Source: Luteimonas aestuarii
Lineage (GTDB): Bacteria; Pseudomonadota; Gammaproteobacteria; Xanthomonadales; Xanthomonadaceae
Direction of reading: 5' to 3'
NCBI RefSeq assembly: GCF_004357985.1
Contig: NZ_SMTF01000002.1
Span: 186,001-250,000 of the forward strand
DNA length: 64,000 bases
Under the pieces are notes generated by a model, which searched no databases, was not told where the DNA came from, and was given only the letters and a program-made list of their open reading frames with translations. The translations under genes were made by a program, and so were the position numbers. Below, one piece after another: positions 50,493 to 59,303 of the stretch. Every line of letters begins with the position of its first letter. Positions within the stretch are counted from its first letter, which is position 1.

Positions 50493-51281
50493 CTACAGGC
50501 GATGACTATGATCGTCGGGCCACGTGCTCACGTGGCCGGATGGCCTGTTCAGTAACAGTGGTATCCGCAGAGCACGACGTTGCTCAGTAGGTACTTCGAG
50601 GTCCCCGGACACGCTGCGAGCACGTTGGATGAACCTCGCCATGGGTTCGGTCAGGCGCGCCAGGGGATGCAGGAGGTAAGCCATCACGACGGTCGGTGCG
50701 CCAGCCAGCGGCCGCGCGGCGATGCCGCGGTTCAGGTAGCCAGCAAGCCTCGCAGACGGCGCGACGACGAGGCCGTACCCGGCTGACACGAGCGTCATCG
50801 CGATGTCGAAGGAGCTGACCAGCTGCTCCCGATCCTGCAGCGCATCCCCGAGGACACGCTGCGCCACAGCGCGCCACGGCTCGCCGGCCGTTGACTGCGC
50901 ACGGATCAACGGCTGCTTGAGCACTTCCTGGCACGGCACTTCACGGTAGGCCAGCAAGTGGGAGCGCTTGGCCACGGCGACCGCCAGCGTGTCATGCCAC
51001 AGCGGTTCGCATACCCAGCCAGGCCACTGCCGGGCAACCGCAGACAAGGCGAAGTCGAAGCCGTCGCCCGGCAGCTCCGCGCCCCGACCGGGATCTGTCC
51101 ATCCAGCCAGGACGGCATGGGTCTCCGGCTCTTCGGCGCGCTGCAGGGCTAGCACGTCGGCGAGCTGGGGAGGCACCCATTCGCCGAGGACGGCCATGCG
51201 AATTTCGGCGGTGATGTCGCTCGATTCCACGTCCAGCTCCCCCCAGGCGGTGAATGTCGTGGCAACTGATCTCGGAGCCAT
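50493..51281 (-). CDS. LysR-type substrate-binding domain without HTH
   Basis: This 262-residue protein reads as the effector-binding half of a LysR-type regulator: a beta strand start (ITAEIRMAVLGEWVPPQLADVLAL), SVAR, CEPLWHDTLAVAVAKRSHLL, and ASFDIAMTLVSAGYGLVVAPS. The usual 60-residue N-terminal HTH is absent, and upstream sequence on this strand is occupied by the divergent XRE gene. Either it is truncated or it works as a sensor without DNA binding. Such genes are frequent beside the relaxase in ICEclc-type elements. It is divergent from the XRE gene. Confidence 0.75.
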   Translation of the reverse strand: MAPRSVATTFTAWGELDVESSDITAEIRMAVLGEWVPPQLADVLALQRAEEPETHAVLAGWTDPGRGAELPGDGFDFALSAVARQWPGWVCEPLWHDTLAVAVAKRSHLLAYREVPCQEVLKQPLIRAQSTAGEPWRAVAQRVLGDALQDREQLVSSFDIAMTLVSAGYGLVVAPSARLAGYLNRGIAARPLAGAPTVVMAYLLHPLARLTEPMARFIQRARSVSGDLEVPTEQRRALRIPLLLNRPSGHVSTWPDDHSHRL

Positions 51282-51288
51282 TGAATGA

Positions 51289-51300
51289 GTTAAGTTTAAC
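51289..51300. promoter_or_regulatory. Possible operator between divergent regulators
   Basis: The dyad GTTAA-GT-TTAAC lies in an AT-rich stretch between the LysR-like and XRE genes. It could be a binding site for either product; there is no direct evidence. Confidence 0.35.
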
Positions 51301-51337
51301 GTGGTTTAAATCGTGACCTTGTTCGACGCTTTTGGCA

Positions 51338-51637
51338 ATGCAAAAGCGTTCGATCCAAAGAGGCCGCCCCGTCGGCACTACTACCTACGAAGCGGAACCA
51401 GCCATCGCGTTTGGGGCTGCCGTGCGGGAAGAAAGAACCAACCAGGGTATCGCTCAGGAAACGCTGGCCCACTTGGCTGGCATCGAACGGTCGCACATGG
51501 GCAAGATCGAACGCGGAGAGCACGTCCCCACGCTTCCCCTCATCCTCAAGATCGCCCGCGCGCTGAAATGCAGTTCTGCTCACTTGATGACTCTGACCGA
51601 AGCCAAGCTGGCGGAGTCGGCCCCATCCGCAGATTGA
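51338..51637 (+). CDS. XRE family transcriptional regulator
   Basis: This 99-residue protein carries a single HTH of the lambda-repressor type (AAVREERTNQGIAQETLAHLAGIERSHMGKIERGEHVPTLPLILKIARAL). It lies between the LysR-like gene and the relaxase and is convergent with the latter (8 bp apart). Small XRE proteins of this kind often govern ICE transfer genes. The ATG at 51338 is used; a TTG six bases upstream is possible. Confidence 0.85.
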   Translation: MQKRSIQRGRPVGTTTYEAEPAIAFGAAVREERTNQGIAQETLAHLAGIERSHMGKIERGEHVPTLPLILKIARALKCSSAHLMTLTEAKLAESAPSAD

Positions 51638-51645
51638 AGCCGGCC

Positions 51646-53490
51646 TTACCCCTGATCGTCGTTGTCCTTGCCGCCAAAGGCTGAATCTTCGCGCTTTGCG
51701 GCCTCGTTGAGGAGCCGCAGGTATGGGTTGTCTGGCGGCGTCTCCTGGAACAGCGCATCCGGGCTGGCGAGCAGATAGCCGTGCAGCCGGCGCGACTTGC
51801 GCGGCCCCGTGACTTCGCAGGTCCAGATGTTCAGCCCGCTGGGCTGCTTGCGGTGCTGCCCCAGCTTCTCGAACCGCTTCTGCACCCACTGCCACCCCTC
51901 CAGCTTCTCCTGCTTGGCCAGCGCGGCGACTTGAAGGTACTCCTGTGCATAGCGCTGAAACACGCCGGGGCTGACGAGGTAGGCCGTGCCGGCGACGGTA
52001 TGCACCAGAGCCTTGGCGTCGTTGATGATCAGCTTGCGCGTCTGGATGCTCTGACGCAGCCAGGCCATGAAGTGCGCCCCGGAGGGCTCCGCGCGATCCT
52101 GGGAAGGCACGAGGTTCATCTGCGGCGGTGGCACGGTCAAAGGGGCCGGCTCGGGCTCGGCAACAGGGCAACTCGGGATCTCCGGTGCTGTAGGTGCAGT
52201 GGTGTCGCCCAGCAGGTCGAGCAGCGCGGCCACGCCCGGGTCTGTGGCTGCGGATGCGATCGGCGCCGTGCTCGCGGGTGCAGCATCGATGCCTTCCGCG
52301 CGCGGCACATCGGCCACCGCCGGCGCCTGCGGCTCCGCTTGTTCCTCTTCGACCTGCACACGGCCTGCGAACGGCGCCGGCCGATCGGCGGCATCCCAGA
52401 TCATCGCCGGCGAGAGTTTCAGGAAGGTGAAGGCGTGCGACCAGCCGGCGTCGCTGGTGACGGTAGCCTTCCAGATCGCCTTGCCATCCGGCGTCGGTTG
52501 CACGATGCCGTGATCCTGCAGCACGTTGAACACGGCCGTATTGCTCGCCGGGATGCCGTCGATGCCCTGCGACAGCAGATGTGCGCGCAGCTTGTCGGAG
52601 ACGGTCTTGCTCACCAGCCACAAAGCCTCTTGGGTCAGCCAACCGTCCGCCGGGCCGCCCTGGTTCAACTTGAACTCTTCCTTGAGCAGGTAGCGCAAGC
52701 CGTCGAGCAATTTGCGTTGCAGCGCATGCTTGGGTGCCGCCAGCGCCTTGCTGGGATCGCCGCCGAGTTCCTGGGCGACCGATGCCTGGTCGGCCTGCAC
52801 GACCAGCTCGCCGAGCGTGCCGGCGTGCTCGTACTGGCCGGCCAGCACGTACAGCAGCGCGGCCCAGAGGTCGGGATAGCCGCTGAGCCAGTCGAAGATG
52901 TCCCGATCGAGAAGGCGCGCGTAGAGCAGCCCGGTGGCGGCGCTGTGCAGGCGGTACTCACGCTCCTTTCGGTAACGAAAGCGGTAGGGCTTTCGCACCG
53001 GGCCGTGCCAGGGATGCCAGGCGCTGCCGTCGGCATGCTCGACGTGCAGATCGACCGCTATCTTGCCGATGTCGTGCAGCAGGGCCGCGTAGGCCGTGCC
53101 TGCGGTCCAGGCTTCGGCCTGCGCCGCCTGTGCCTCTGGCGTGACGCCCGCAGGCAGCAGGTAAGACTGCCGCAATTTCAGCGCGTAGGCGACGATCTCC
53201 AGGCCGTGGTCCAGCATGCCGCCCGGATAGGCGTGGTGGTGGCTTTCGGACGCAGGGAACTGCTGGACCAGTTCGGCGTAGCGTTCCAGCGGCGCCAGGT
53301 ACAGCGTGGCGAATTGCCCGCGCGACAGCGAGGTGCGCTGCCAGATGTGTTCCAGCAGCTTCTGCCGGCGCGGTGTTGCCAGCAGCGATGCGGCCGACTC
53401 GGGCCGCGTCAGCCCTTTGGGTGTCTCGGTGGAGGGAGTGGATGGTGCGCCGGAGGCCGGCAGCATCCGTTTGCGAAACAGCGAGAGCAT
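51646..53490 (-). CDS. traI: MobH family relaxase (TraI)
   Basis: This 614-residue protein nicks the origin of transfer to start conjugation. The MobH signature of three histidines is at residues 84-86 (SESHHHAYPGGMLDHGLE) and an HD-hydrolase motif follows at 139-140 (LLHDIGKIAVD). A long Pro/Ala-rich linker (about residues 395-460) separates the N-terminal TraI_2 domain from a C-terminal TraI_2_C domain (HFMAWLRQSIQTRKLIINDAKALVHTV). Length is as expected, frame intact. It stands alone here, convergent with the XRE gene. Confidence 0.93.
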   Translation of the reverse strand: MLSLFRKRMLPASGAPSTPSTETPKGLTRPESAASLLATPRRQKLLEHIWQRTSLSRGQFATLYLAPLERYAELVQQFPASESHHHAYPGGMLDHGLEIVAYALKLRQSYLLPAGVTPEAQAAQAEAWTAGTAYAALLHDIGKIAVDLHVEHADGSAWHPWHGPVRKPYRFRYRKEREYRLHSAATGLLYARLLDRDIFDWLSGYPDLWAALLYVLAGQYEHAGTLGELVVQADQASVAQELGGDPSKALAAPKHALQRKLLDGLRYLLKEEFKLNQGGPADGWLTQEALWLVSKTVSDKLRAHLLSQGIDGIPASNTAVFNVLQDHGIVQPTPDGKAIWKATVTSDAGWSHAFTFLKLSPAMIWDAADRPAPFAGRVQVEEEQAEPQAPAVADVPRAEGIDAAPASTAPIASAATDPGVAALLDLLGDTTAPTAPEIPSCPVAEPEPAPLTVPPPQMNLVPSQDRAEPSGAHFMAWLRQSIQTRKLIINDAKALVHTVAGTAYLVSPGVFQRYAQEYLQVAALAKQEKLEGWQWVQKRFEKLGQHRKQPSGLNIWTCEVTGPRKSRRLHGYLLASPDALFQETPPDNPYLRLLNEAAKREDSAFGGKDNDDQG

Positions 53491-53694
53491 GGCGAACCTC
53501 GGATGAGAGGCTGCTCAGGGGTGCCTTTTGGCCTTTTCGGGTAGGGCCTTTCCCCTTGGCCCCATTCCCTTGCCCCTTCCCAGCCCTTGCGGCCTTTTTG
53601 GAAGCCTTTGGGTATAGGGGCAGCGCGTGTCGCGTGCCGCAATCAATGCGGCATGGGGCAACCCCGGCAAGCCGGGAATACTTCTGCCGCCGCG
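53491..53694. other. Non-coding region upstream of traI, possible oriT
   Basis: No gene is seen in these 204 bases. The stretch contains C/T-rich tracts (GGCCTTT, CCCTT, CCTTCCC runs) and short inverted words, and lies directly upstream of the relaxase. An origin of transfer is often near the relaxase gene in ICEclc-type elements; this is only an inference. Confidence 0.3.
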
Positions 53695-54615
53695 TCAGAT
53701 CTGGCCCAGGCCGGCATCGAGCGCAGCGGCTTGCGCGGCGAAGTCCTTGGGGCGCTTTTTGCGAAAGGTCTCCAGGTTGTTGAGCTTCCAGCGCAGTGCC
53801 GGCAGTTGCGCGGCGTGCTGGCATTGCACCAGCGACCAGTCCGGTTCTGCGCGTACCAGGCCGCTCAGGAACCGCCTGTGCGCCTTCGTCAGCCGTTGCT
53901 GCAACTCGCTTCGCAACTGCGCGCGAGCGTCCAGCAGCGTGTCCAAGGGGCAGTCCACTTCGGCCATACCGACAAAGGCCCGTTCGTACTCGCCGGCGAT
54001 GTCCTTGTCGTTGCCGAACAGCACTTCGTGGGGCGGCCGGTTGTGCCCGGCCAGGTAGACCACGAAGCACTCGACCATGCCATCGCTGATGCCGCCCGAT
54101 TCGTAGAGCTGCCACACGTCGAACAGATCGCGCGGATGCTGTCGATCCAGCGCAGCCACCAGCTTGCTGGCGTACAGCTCGTCCGGCGCCAGGATCGGCA
54201 GCTCGAACTCGACGCCGAACAGATCGCGGGTCTTGGCGCTCAGTGGTCGCCGCTCGACGGGCAGCACACTGCCACGGAACACGACATTGACCTCGATCTT
54301 CACCTGGCCGACGTCGTTCTCGACGATCAGCTTGGTGTCCCCCAGGTCCTTGGCGCGAACCAGGCGTGTCTGCACACCCAGTGGTGCAACGCGCGCGGCG
54401 ATGGCGGCCAGTTCCTGGTTGATGGCTTGCAGCGCTTCGTCGCGCGGCGTCTGCCACGGGAGGTACACCACGTCGATGTCCACCGACAGGCGTGGCATGT
54501 CCTGCACGAAGAGATTGATGGCCGTGCCGCCCTTCATAGCGAAGATGCCATTCGCGAAAACATCGGGCGCGACAGCCAGCAGCAGGCGAACGGTGTCCGC
54601 GTAGGTCTTATCCAT
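53695..54615 (-). CDS. abiEii: AbiEii toxin, nucleotidyltransferase
   Basis: This 306-residue protein is the nucleotidyltransferase toxin of the type IV AbiE system. Key motifs are FAMKGGTAINLF (residues 25-36, GG-T nucleotide-binding) and RLSVDIDVVYL (S44, D46, D48), with VKIEVNVVF as the later acidic strand. Active enzyme blocks translation or growth during phage infection. It overlaps the antitoxin gene by eight bases. Frame and motifs are intact. Confidence 0.9.
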   Translation of the reverse strand: MDKTYADTVRLLLAVAPDVFANGIFAMKGGTAINLFVQDMPRLSVDIDVVYLPWQTPRDEALQAINQELAAIAARVAPLGVQTRLVRAKDLGDTKLIVENDVGQVKIEVNVVFRGSVLPVERRPLSAKTRDLFGVEFELPILAPDELYASKLVAALDRQHPRDLFDVWQLYESGGISDGMVECFVVYLAGHNRPPHEVLFGNDKDIAGEYERAFVGMAEVDCPLDTLLDARAQLRSELQQRLTKAHRRFLSGLVRAEPDWSLVQCQHAAQLPALRWKLNNLETFRKKRPKDFAAQAAALDAGLGQI

Positions 54616-55366
54616 GGGACTTCAGACTCAACAGGCTGCCGTCGTCGAGTCGGCTCATCCAGCGCGTGGCGCTGCCGGTGCGAACCGGGTACTGTTCCAG
54701 CAAGGCATCGACGTCCACGAGGCTTGTTTCCCGCGCCCAGGTGAGGAACAGGCGCACGGCCTTGACGCTGGTACAGCAGGACAGCAGTTGTCCGAGCATG
54801 TCCTTGCGGGGCGAGCGCAGTCCGTCGAAGACGTTGCGCGCTTCTTCGAGGCTCTGCTTGACACCGGCTTCGTACAGCAGCTCCAGAACGGCACGCTCGG
54901 GGGCTGCCACCCGCAGATCCTCGGGCAGGCCAGGCGGCGTGGACAGGGTCTTGCTGGCCAGCGCCGTGTCCGGCCAGTCGAACAGGCGGGCATGGACGTA
55001 GCGGGCCGGGAAGCGCGAGGTGAACCAGACCGGCAGCGCGTAGCGGTTGTCGCCCCACAGCACCAGCGTGTCGCGGCTGCTCAGGTTGTGCCGCACGCCC
55101 TGCAGGGCCAGGGCGCTCTTGCCGCCGACATGCAGGCCGGGCACGCGCTGCCGCAGGAACTTCAGCGCACCGTAGACCCCAAAGTCATCGTTCGGGAATG
55201 CATAGACACCCTGGGCCAGGCGCACGAGCCAGCCCCCGTCGGCGTAGTGGGCAGCGAGCTGGGGCGACACCCCGAACTGGCTCAGGGTGGCCAGATCGAA
55301 CGGTGCTCCGCGGGGAAGCTCCGCCTGCAGACGCTTGATTACTTGGTGCTTGGAATTTCCATCCAT
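54608..55366 (-). CDS. abiEi: AbiEi antitoxin, transcriptional repressor
   Basis: This 252-residue protein is AbiEi, a type IV antitoxin that does not bind the toxin but represses the operon through its N-terminal winged helix. The segment MDGNSKHQVIKRLQAELPRGAPFDLATLSQFGVS and GGWLVRLAQGVYAFP is the expected wHTH; the C-terminal domain has GKSALALQGVRHNL. The start at 55366 matches the family; 24 extra residues would be read from an upstream ATG. It lies directly upstream of abiEii. Confidence 0.88.
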   Translation of the reverse strand: MDGNSKHQVIKRLQAELPRGAPFDLATLSQFGVSPQLAAHYADGGWLVRLAQGVYAFPNDDFGVYGALKFLRQRVPGLHVGGKSALALQGVRHNLSSRDTLVLWGDNRYALPVWFTSRFPARYVHARLFDWPDTALASKTLSTPPGLPEDLRVAAPERAVLELLYEAGVKQSLEEARNVFDGLRSPRKDMLGQLLSCCTSVKAVRLFLTWARETSLVDVDALLEQYPVRTGSATRWMSRLDDGSLLSLKSHG

Positions 55367-55380
55367 GTTATAAAAATAAC
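55367..55380. promoter_or_regulatory. Inverted repeat at the abiEi start
   Basis: GTTAT and ATAAC flank four A bases directly before the abiEi start codon, in an AT-rich promoter region. AbiEi antitoxins repress by binding inverted repeats at this position, so this is a candidate site. Confidence 0.4.
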
Positions 55381-55591
55381 ACGAAATCCAATCACGCCCT
55401 AGCGCTGCCACAGACATTTGCACAGAAAGTAGCATCATGTTTTACTTTTGGAGCATAATCTAATCATGATCGGCAGCCCAGGCCAATCCGACTCGCCGAT
55501 CGCAACCTCGCCTTCTGGATCGCGGTCTATGCTGGAGGGCGAACGACAACGCCTCCCCCCATGAGGTGAGGCACCACTGAAACCGAGGCAC

Positions 55592-55960
55592 ATGAGCATG
55601 ACCACCAACACGCACAACGGGCGCTGGAGCCACCGGCTGGGCCGGGGGGCTGGCCGCGCCTGGCGTGGCTACCTGCGTCGTGAGCAACGTGCCGCCGGCT
55701 GGCTGGTGGCGCGTGGAGTGCCTGCAGATGCGGCCAAGGCGGTGCTCTGGATCGTCAAGCTCGCCGTGTTCGGTGTCCTGCTCTACGCTGCATCCTGGCT
55801 GGCCTTGCTGCTGGTCTTTGCGGTGGCCGCCGCATGGCTTGCGCGGAACGCCGATGCGGATGATGAGAACCAGCCAGAGTGGCGTGAAGGACACTCCGGC
55901 CATGGTCTGTACGACAAGAACGAGTGGCGCCACGACATGGGCGACTCTGACGAGTCGTAG
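55592..55960 (+). CDS. DUF3742 family protein
   Basis: This 122-residue protein fits DUF3742, a family found near the transfer genes of ICEclc-type elements. A basic N-terminus (GRGAGRAWRGYLRREQRAAGW) precedes two close membrane helices (about residues 45-85) and an acidic, Asp/Glu/His-rich tail. Its role in transfer is not known. It is convergent with traG. Confidence 0.85.
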   Translation: MSMTTNTHNGRWSHRLGRGAGRAWRGYLRREQRAAGWLVARGVPADAAKAVLWIVKLAVFGVLLYAASWLALLLVFAVAAAWLARNADADDENQPEWREGHSGHGLYDKNEWRHDMGDSDES

Positions 55961-55988
55961 CTGCCCCATCGGTACGAAAGGATGCGTT

Positions 55989-57521
55989 TTACTTCGCGCC
56001 GCCTTTCGATGCAGCTGTCATCGCAAGGCGAGAACCACTACCTCCAGCCGCCTTTGCGTCGCCGGTAGCGACGGTAAGCGCACCAAGGATATTGCCTGCC
56101 CGTACACCAGCCCAGGCCAGTGCCATCACCCAGAACGTCGGCAGCACGATGAACATCATCGCCATGACGAAGTTCAGCAGCATGTCCCCGAACGCATTGT
56201 TCAGACCGATCAAAGGATCGAAGTTGCTGTGCGGCCGGTTCGCGCCGAAGCCCCAGCCGTAGAGCGCGTCGAGGATCGTGCTGTCGATCCAGCGCGCGAG
56301 CTGGAACCAGAAGTCCACGAAGAACAGCGCGAACTTCACGCAGCTCACCGTCACCGTCGTCTTGAGGTCGTAGGTGCCCACCAAGAGCACCAACGGGATG
56401 CAGATGACGAGCGCCATCTTGAGCATCGTCAGCACCATCGGCAGCGCCTGACGCACCACGTCCATCGCCGGGAAGAAGCCCAGCGAGCCCACGGTCAGCC
56501 CCAGGTCGCTCGCGCCGCGCGTGACGATGTTCGGCAAGGTCTTGTCGATCTGCCCGCCGTAGTCGGTGTAGACGGCGCCCTGGTTCATCTTCTGCTGTCG
56601 CGGTGAGACCACGGCGCGGATCACCGAATCATTGACCTCGCTCTGCGACAGGAAGCCCGCCCAGCGGCCGATGCGGGTCAGCAGGTCCGGGTCGACCTGT
56701 GCCAGCAGCCGGCTGCGCAGTCCCTGGCTGCCATCGGCCCACCACTGCCGGCAGGACGGATAGCCGCCGCCACTGTCCACCTGAGCCAGCCCCGCATCGC
56801 GCGTGGCGTCATAGGGCCAGACGATGCGCGGCGTCTTGGAGCGGTAGGTGTCGTAGAAGCCCGGCGTGCTGAGGAAGTAGCTCGACCCGATCCATGTCAC
56901 GTCGTTCATCTGCTCCTCGGTGAGCGTCGGCCGATTCATGAACAGCTTGGCGCGCGAAGGCCCGTAGCAGTCGTGTGTGAAGTCTGCGACCTCCTGGGCC
57001 AGCACCGGGTCGTCGGTGCGCGTGGCATCCACATCCATCCGTATTTGCCGCAGGTCCGTGCCGCAGGGAATCGCTGCAACCGCCGCGCCCGTCACGGCTT
57101 TCGACAGCGCGTGCATGGCGAACCACCACACCGGCACGAGCGCGCTCTGGTTGTTGAGCGTGGTGTAGGCGTTGGACCAGCCCGTGTCCTGGGGCTGCGG
57201 GACATTGACCTGGCATTGTGCGGAGCGGGTCGTGTCGAAGCGGATGATACTGAGGTCGACCGGAACGAACGGGATGCCGGCGAACAGGATCACCACGATG
57301 GCCACCCACACACGGTTCTCGATGCGCAGCGAGGACAGCACGCCCTTGTTGCCTTCGTCCGCGCCCTCGCTGCGCGCCCGGAGCCATTCGTGGATGACGA
57401 TGACAACGAACGGCAGCGCGAACACGCCGCTGGCCACCAGCAGGTTCCAGATGCCGTTGTTGACGATCCAGCCCACCAGCGTGAGGTAGTACTCCAGATA
57501 GTCCGTCGTGTAGAGCGTCAT
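55989..57521 (-). CDS. traG: Conjugal transfer protein TraG (N-terminal type)
   Basis: This 510-residue inner-membrane protein has the TraG_N layout used in mating-pair stabilisation: spans near the N-terminus (residues 12-60), a long periplasmic section, then several spans in the C-terminal half (about residues 330-490). It belongs to the conserved group of ICE transfer genes together with the three genes that follow on the same strand. All frames are intact. Confidence 0.9.
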   Translation of the reverse strand: MTLYTTDYLEYYLTLVGWIVNNGIWNLLVASGVFALPFVVIVIHEWLRARSEGADEGNKGVLSSLRIENRVWVAIVVILFAGIPFVPVDLSIIRFDTTRSAQCQVNVPQPQDTGWSNAYTTLNNQSALVPVWWFAMHALSKAVTGAAVAAIPCGTDLRQIRMDVDATRTDDPVLAQEVADFTHDCYGPSRAKLFMNRPTLTEEQMNDVTWIGSSYFLSTPGFYDTYRSKTPRIVWPYDATRDAGLAQVDSGGGYPSCRQWWADGSQGLRSRLLAQVDPDLLTRIGRWAGFLSQSEVNDSVIRAVVSPRQQKMNQGAVYTDYGGQIDKTLPNIVTRGASDLGLTVGSLGFFPAMDVVRQALPMVLTMLKMALVICIPLVLLVGTYDLKTTVTVSCVKFALFFVDFWFQLARWIDSTILDALYGWGFGANRPHSNFDPLIGLNNAFGDMLLNFVMAMMFIVLPTFWVMALAWAGVRAGNILGALTVATGDAKAAGGSGSRLAMTAASKGGAK

Positions 57522-57536
57522 GCCCGTCTCCCGGTC

Positions 57537-57890
57537 TCAGCCGTGCCGCAGCAACTGACTGCCTTCCAGCAGCACGAGGGCTGTCACGGCCGCGATCTCC
57601 GTGCGCCGCAGGCGCTGATGCGCCTCGGCCGACGGTTCACGTTGCCGCAGGCGCCCGCGCATCCACCACCAGCCGTAGGCTGTTGCTGCGTAGAGCAGAA
57701 GCCGCCACAGGAAGAAGTGGCCCGCATGCGCCCTCAACCAGTTCTCCCAGCCATCGACGCCGCCGACCACGTGGATGCCCGCGATGTTCACCGCCACCGC
57801 GGCGGCGACCACCAGCAAGGTCCACAGCAGCGCCACGCCAACGCGGCGGTTGAACAGCCACGGCAGCCGCAGCCAGGCCAGCCGGCTCAT
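57537..57890 (-). CDS. ICE membrane protein of unknown function
   Basis: This 117-residue protein has about four hydrophobic helices (residues 18-40, 57-75, and near the C-terminus) and basic loops. Similar short proteins lie between TraG and the PFL_4711-type protein in ICEclc-like elements. It overlaps the next gene by four bases (ATGA) and is 15 bp upstream of traG. Confidence 0.7.
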   Translation of the reverse strand: MSRLAWLRLPWLFNRRVGVALLWTLLVVAAAVAVNIAGIHVVGGVDGWENWLRAHAGHFFLWRLLLYAATAYGWWWMRGRLRQREPSAEAHQRLRRTEIAAVTALVLLEGSQLLRHG

Positions 57891-59293
57891 GGCGTACCGC
57901 TCCGCGGCTTCTCGATCTCCCGCAGCCGGTCGCGTGTGGTGTCGCCCTCGAAGACACCGCGCGAGCCGGCGGCGCGGGTGCTGTGGCGCTGGATGATCGC
58001 CATCGCCGAGTTGCCGGCCAACGTGCGCCGCAGCTCCAGCTCGGTCTTGAGGTTGTTGATCTCTTGCTCCAGCGCGGCGTTCTCCTGATCGACCGCCTGC
58101 ACGGCCAGCTCGTTGGCTGCGACGTTGGGCTCCTTCTTGCCCGTCAGCAGCGTGCGCTGCAGCAGCAAGGCTTTTTCCAGCACGCTCGACAGTGCGGCCT
58201 CGGATGCGAGACGCCGGCCCAGCACGTCCTGATCGGGCTCGTCGCGTAGCGCTTCGATCACGCCACGGGTGATCGGCAGCGAGCTGCTGCCGGCGGCTTC
58301 GAGATGGGCCGGCGTCGTCGGCCGCGCCCCTGTCACCAGCTCTTGCAGCGACTGCAGCTTGGTTTCGTACTCTTCCTGGATCATCGGCGTGAGCCCGACG
58401 CCTGGGGTGGTCTGCGTCTTGGTGCAGCTCTCGCAGGTGCGCTGCTCACGCTCGCCCAGCACGCGGATCGCCCAGGCCGAGGCCGCCTGCGGCGATGGCC
58501 AAGTCTGGCAGGTCAGGCGGTTGCCGCAGGCGCTGGACGCAATCGGCGACGCATCGCCGACGCTGCGGCCGTTGAGCAGGTTGTAGCCCGCACGCGTCAC
58601 GTCGCCCACCACCTTGATCGAGCTTTGGCCGTTGCCGCCGGCATTGCTGCCGCCAACCCAGGGCACGCCGTTGTTGCCCCGGTTGGTCTCGGCCTGCTCG
58701 ATGGCGGACACGGCATCGGTGCTGGCGACCGCATCGCGCAGCGCCAGGCCCTCGGCGAGCTGGTTCCAGCCGGCTTGACCGCCAGCCATGTCGGCCATCC
58801 GCTCGGCGATCGCACGGCAGGTCATCTTGGAGCGGTCGAAGTCCAGCCGCGCCTGCAAGATGCCGTTGGTGAGCAGGTTGTAGAGCCCGGGATCTGCGCG
58901 CTGGATGATCAGCGCCGGCAGCGACGCCACCGCGGCAGTAGCGTTCTGGATCACGTTCGACATGATCGTCTGGAAGCCATTGGTGAGGCCGTTCAACTGG
59001 TTCTGCAGCGTCGTGGTGATGCTCATGTCGCCGCAGATGAGGTTGCTGTTCCAGCCGATGCCGACACCGATGCTCTGCATGTTCCCCGCACCGCCCATGG
59101 ACACGGCGCGGCCACCGCCGATGCTGTAGAGCACGTCGTCGCCGATCACGCTGCCGCTGACATTCACGCCATTGGGGTCGATGCGGGTCTGCGCCCAGGC
59201 GGCGCCGACGGCCAGCGTGATGGCCGCCACGAGCAGCGTGGCCCGCAGGTGCGACTTCGCGCGGCGCAGGAAGTCAGGGAGGGAGGCGTTCAT
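57887..59293 (-). CDS. Integrating conjugative element protein, PFL_4711 type
   Basis: This 468-residue exported protein belongs to the TIGR03755-like family (PFL_4711 type, related to TraH). It has a signal peptide (about residues 1-33, ending AWAQ), many small and polar residues, cysteine pairs (LICGDM; CGNRLTCQTW; CESCTK) and a C-terminal coiled coil (ENAALEQEINNLKTELEL). It is expected in the mating-pair outer complex. The ATG at 59293 is chosen over an upstream one because it gives a clean signal peptide. Confidence 0.88.
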   Translation of the reverse strand: MNASLPDFLRRAKSHLRATLLVAAITLAVGAAWAQTRIDPNGVNVSGSVIGDDVLYSIGGGRAVSMGGAGNMQSIGVGIGWNSNLICGDMSITTTLQNQLNGLTNGFQTIMSNVIQNATAAVASLPALIIQRADPGLYNLLTNGILQARLDFDRSKMTCRAIAERMADMAGGQAGWNQLAEGLALRDAVASTDAVSAIEQAETNRGNNGVPWVGGSNAGGNGQSSIKVVGDVTRAGYNLLNGRSVGDASPIASSACGNRLTCQTWPSPQAASAWAIRVLGEREQRTCESCTKTQTTPGVGLTPMIQEEYETKLQSLQELVTGARPTTPAHLEAAGSSSLPITRGVIEALRDEPDQDVLGRRLASEAALSSVLEKALLLQRTLLTGKKEPNVAANELAVQAVDQENAALEQEINNLKTELELRRTLAGNSAMAIIQRHSTRAAGSRGVFEGDTTRDRLREIEKPRSGTP

Positions 59294-59303
59294 CGTGGGT
59301 TCC

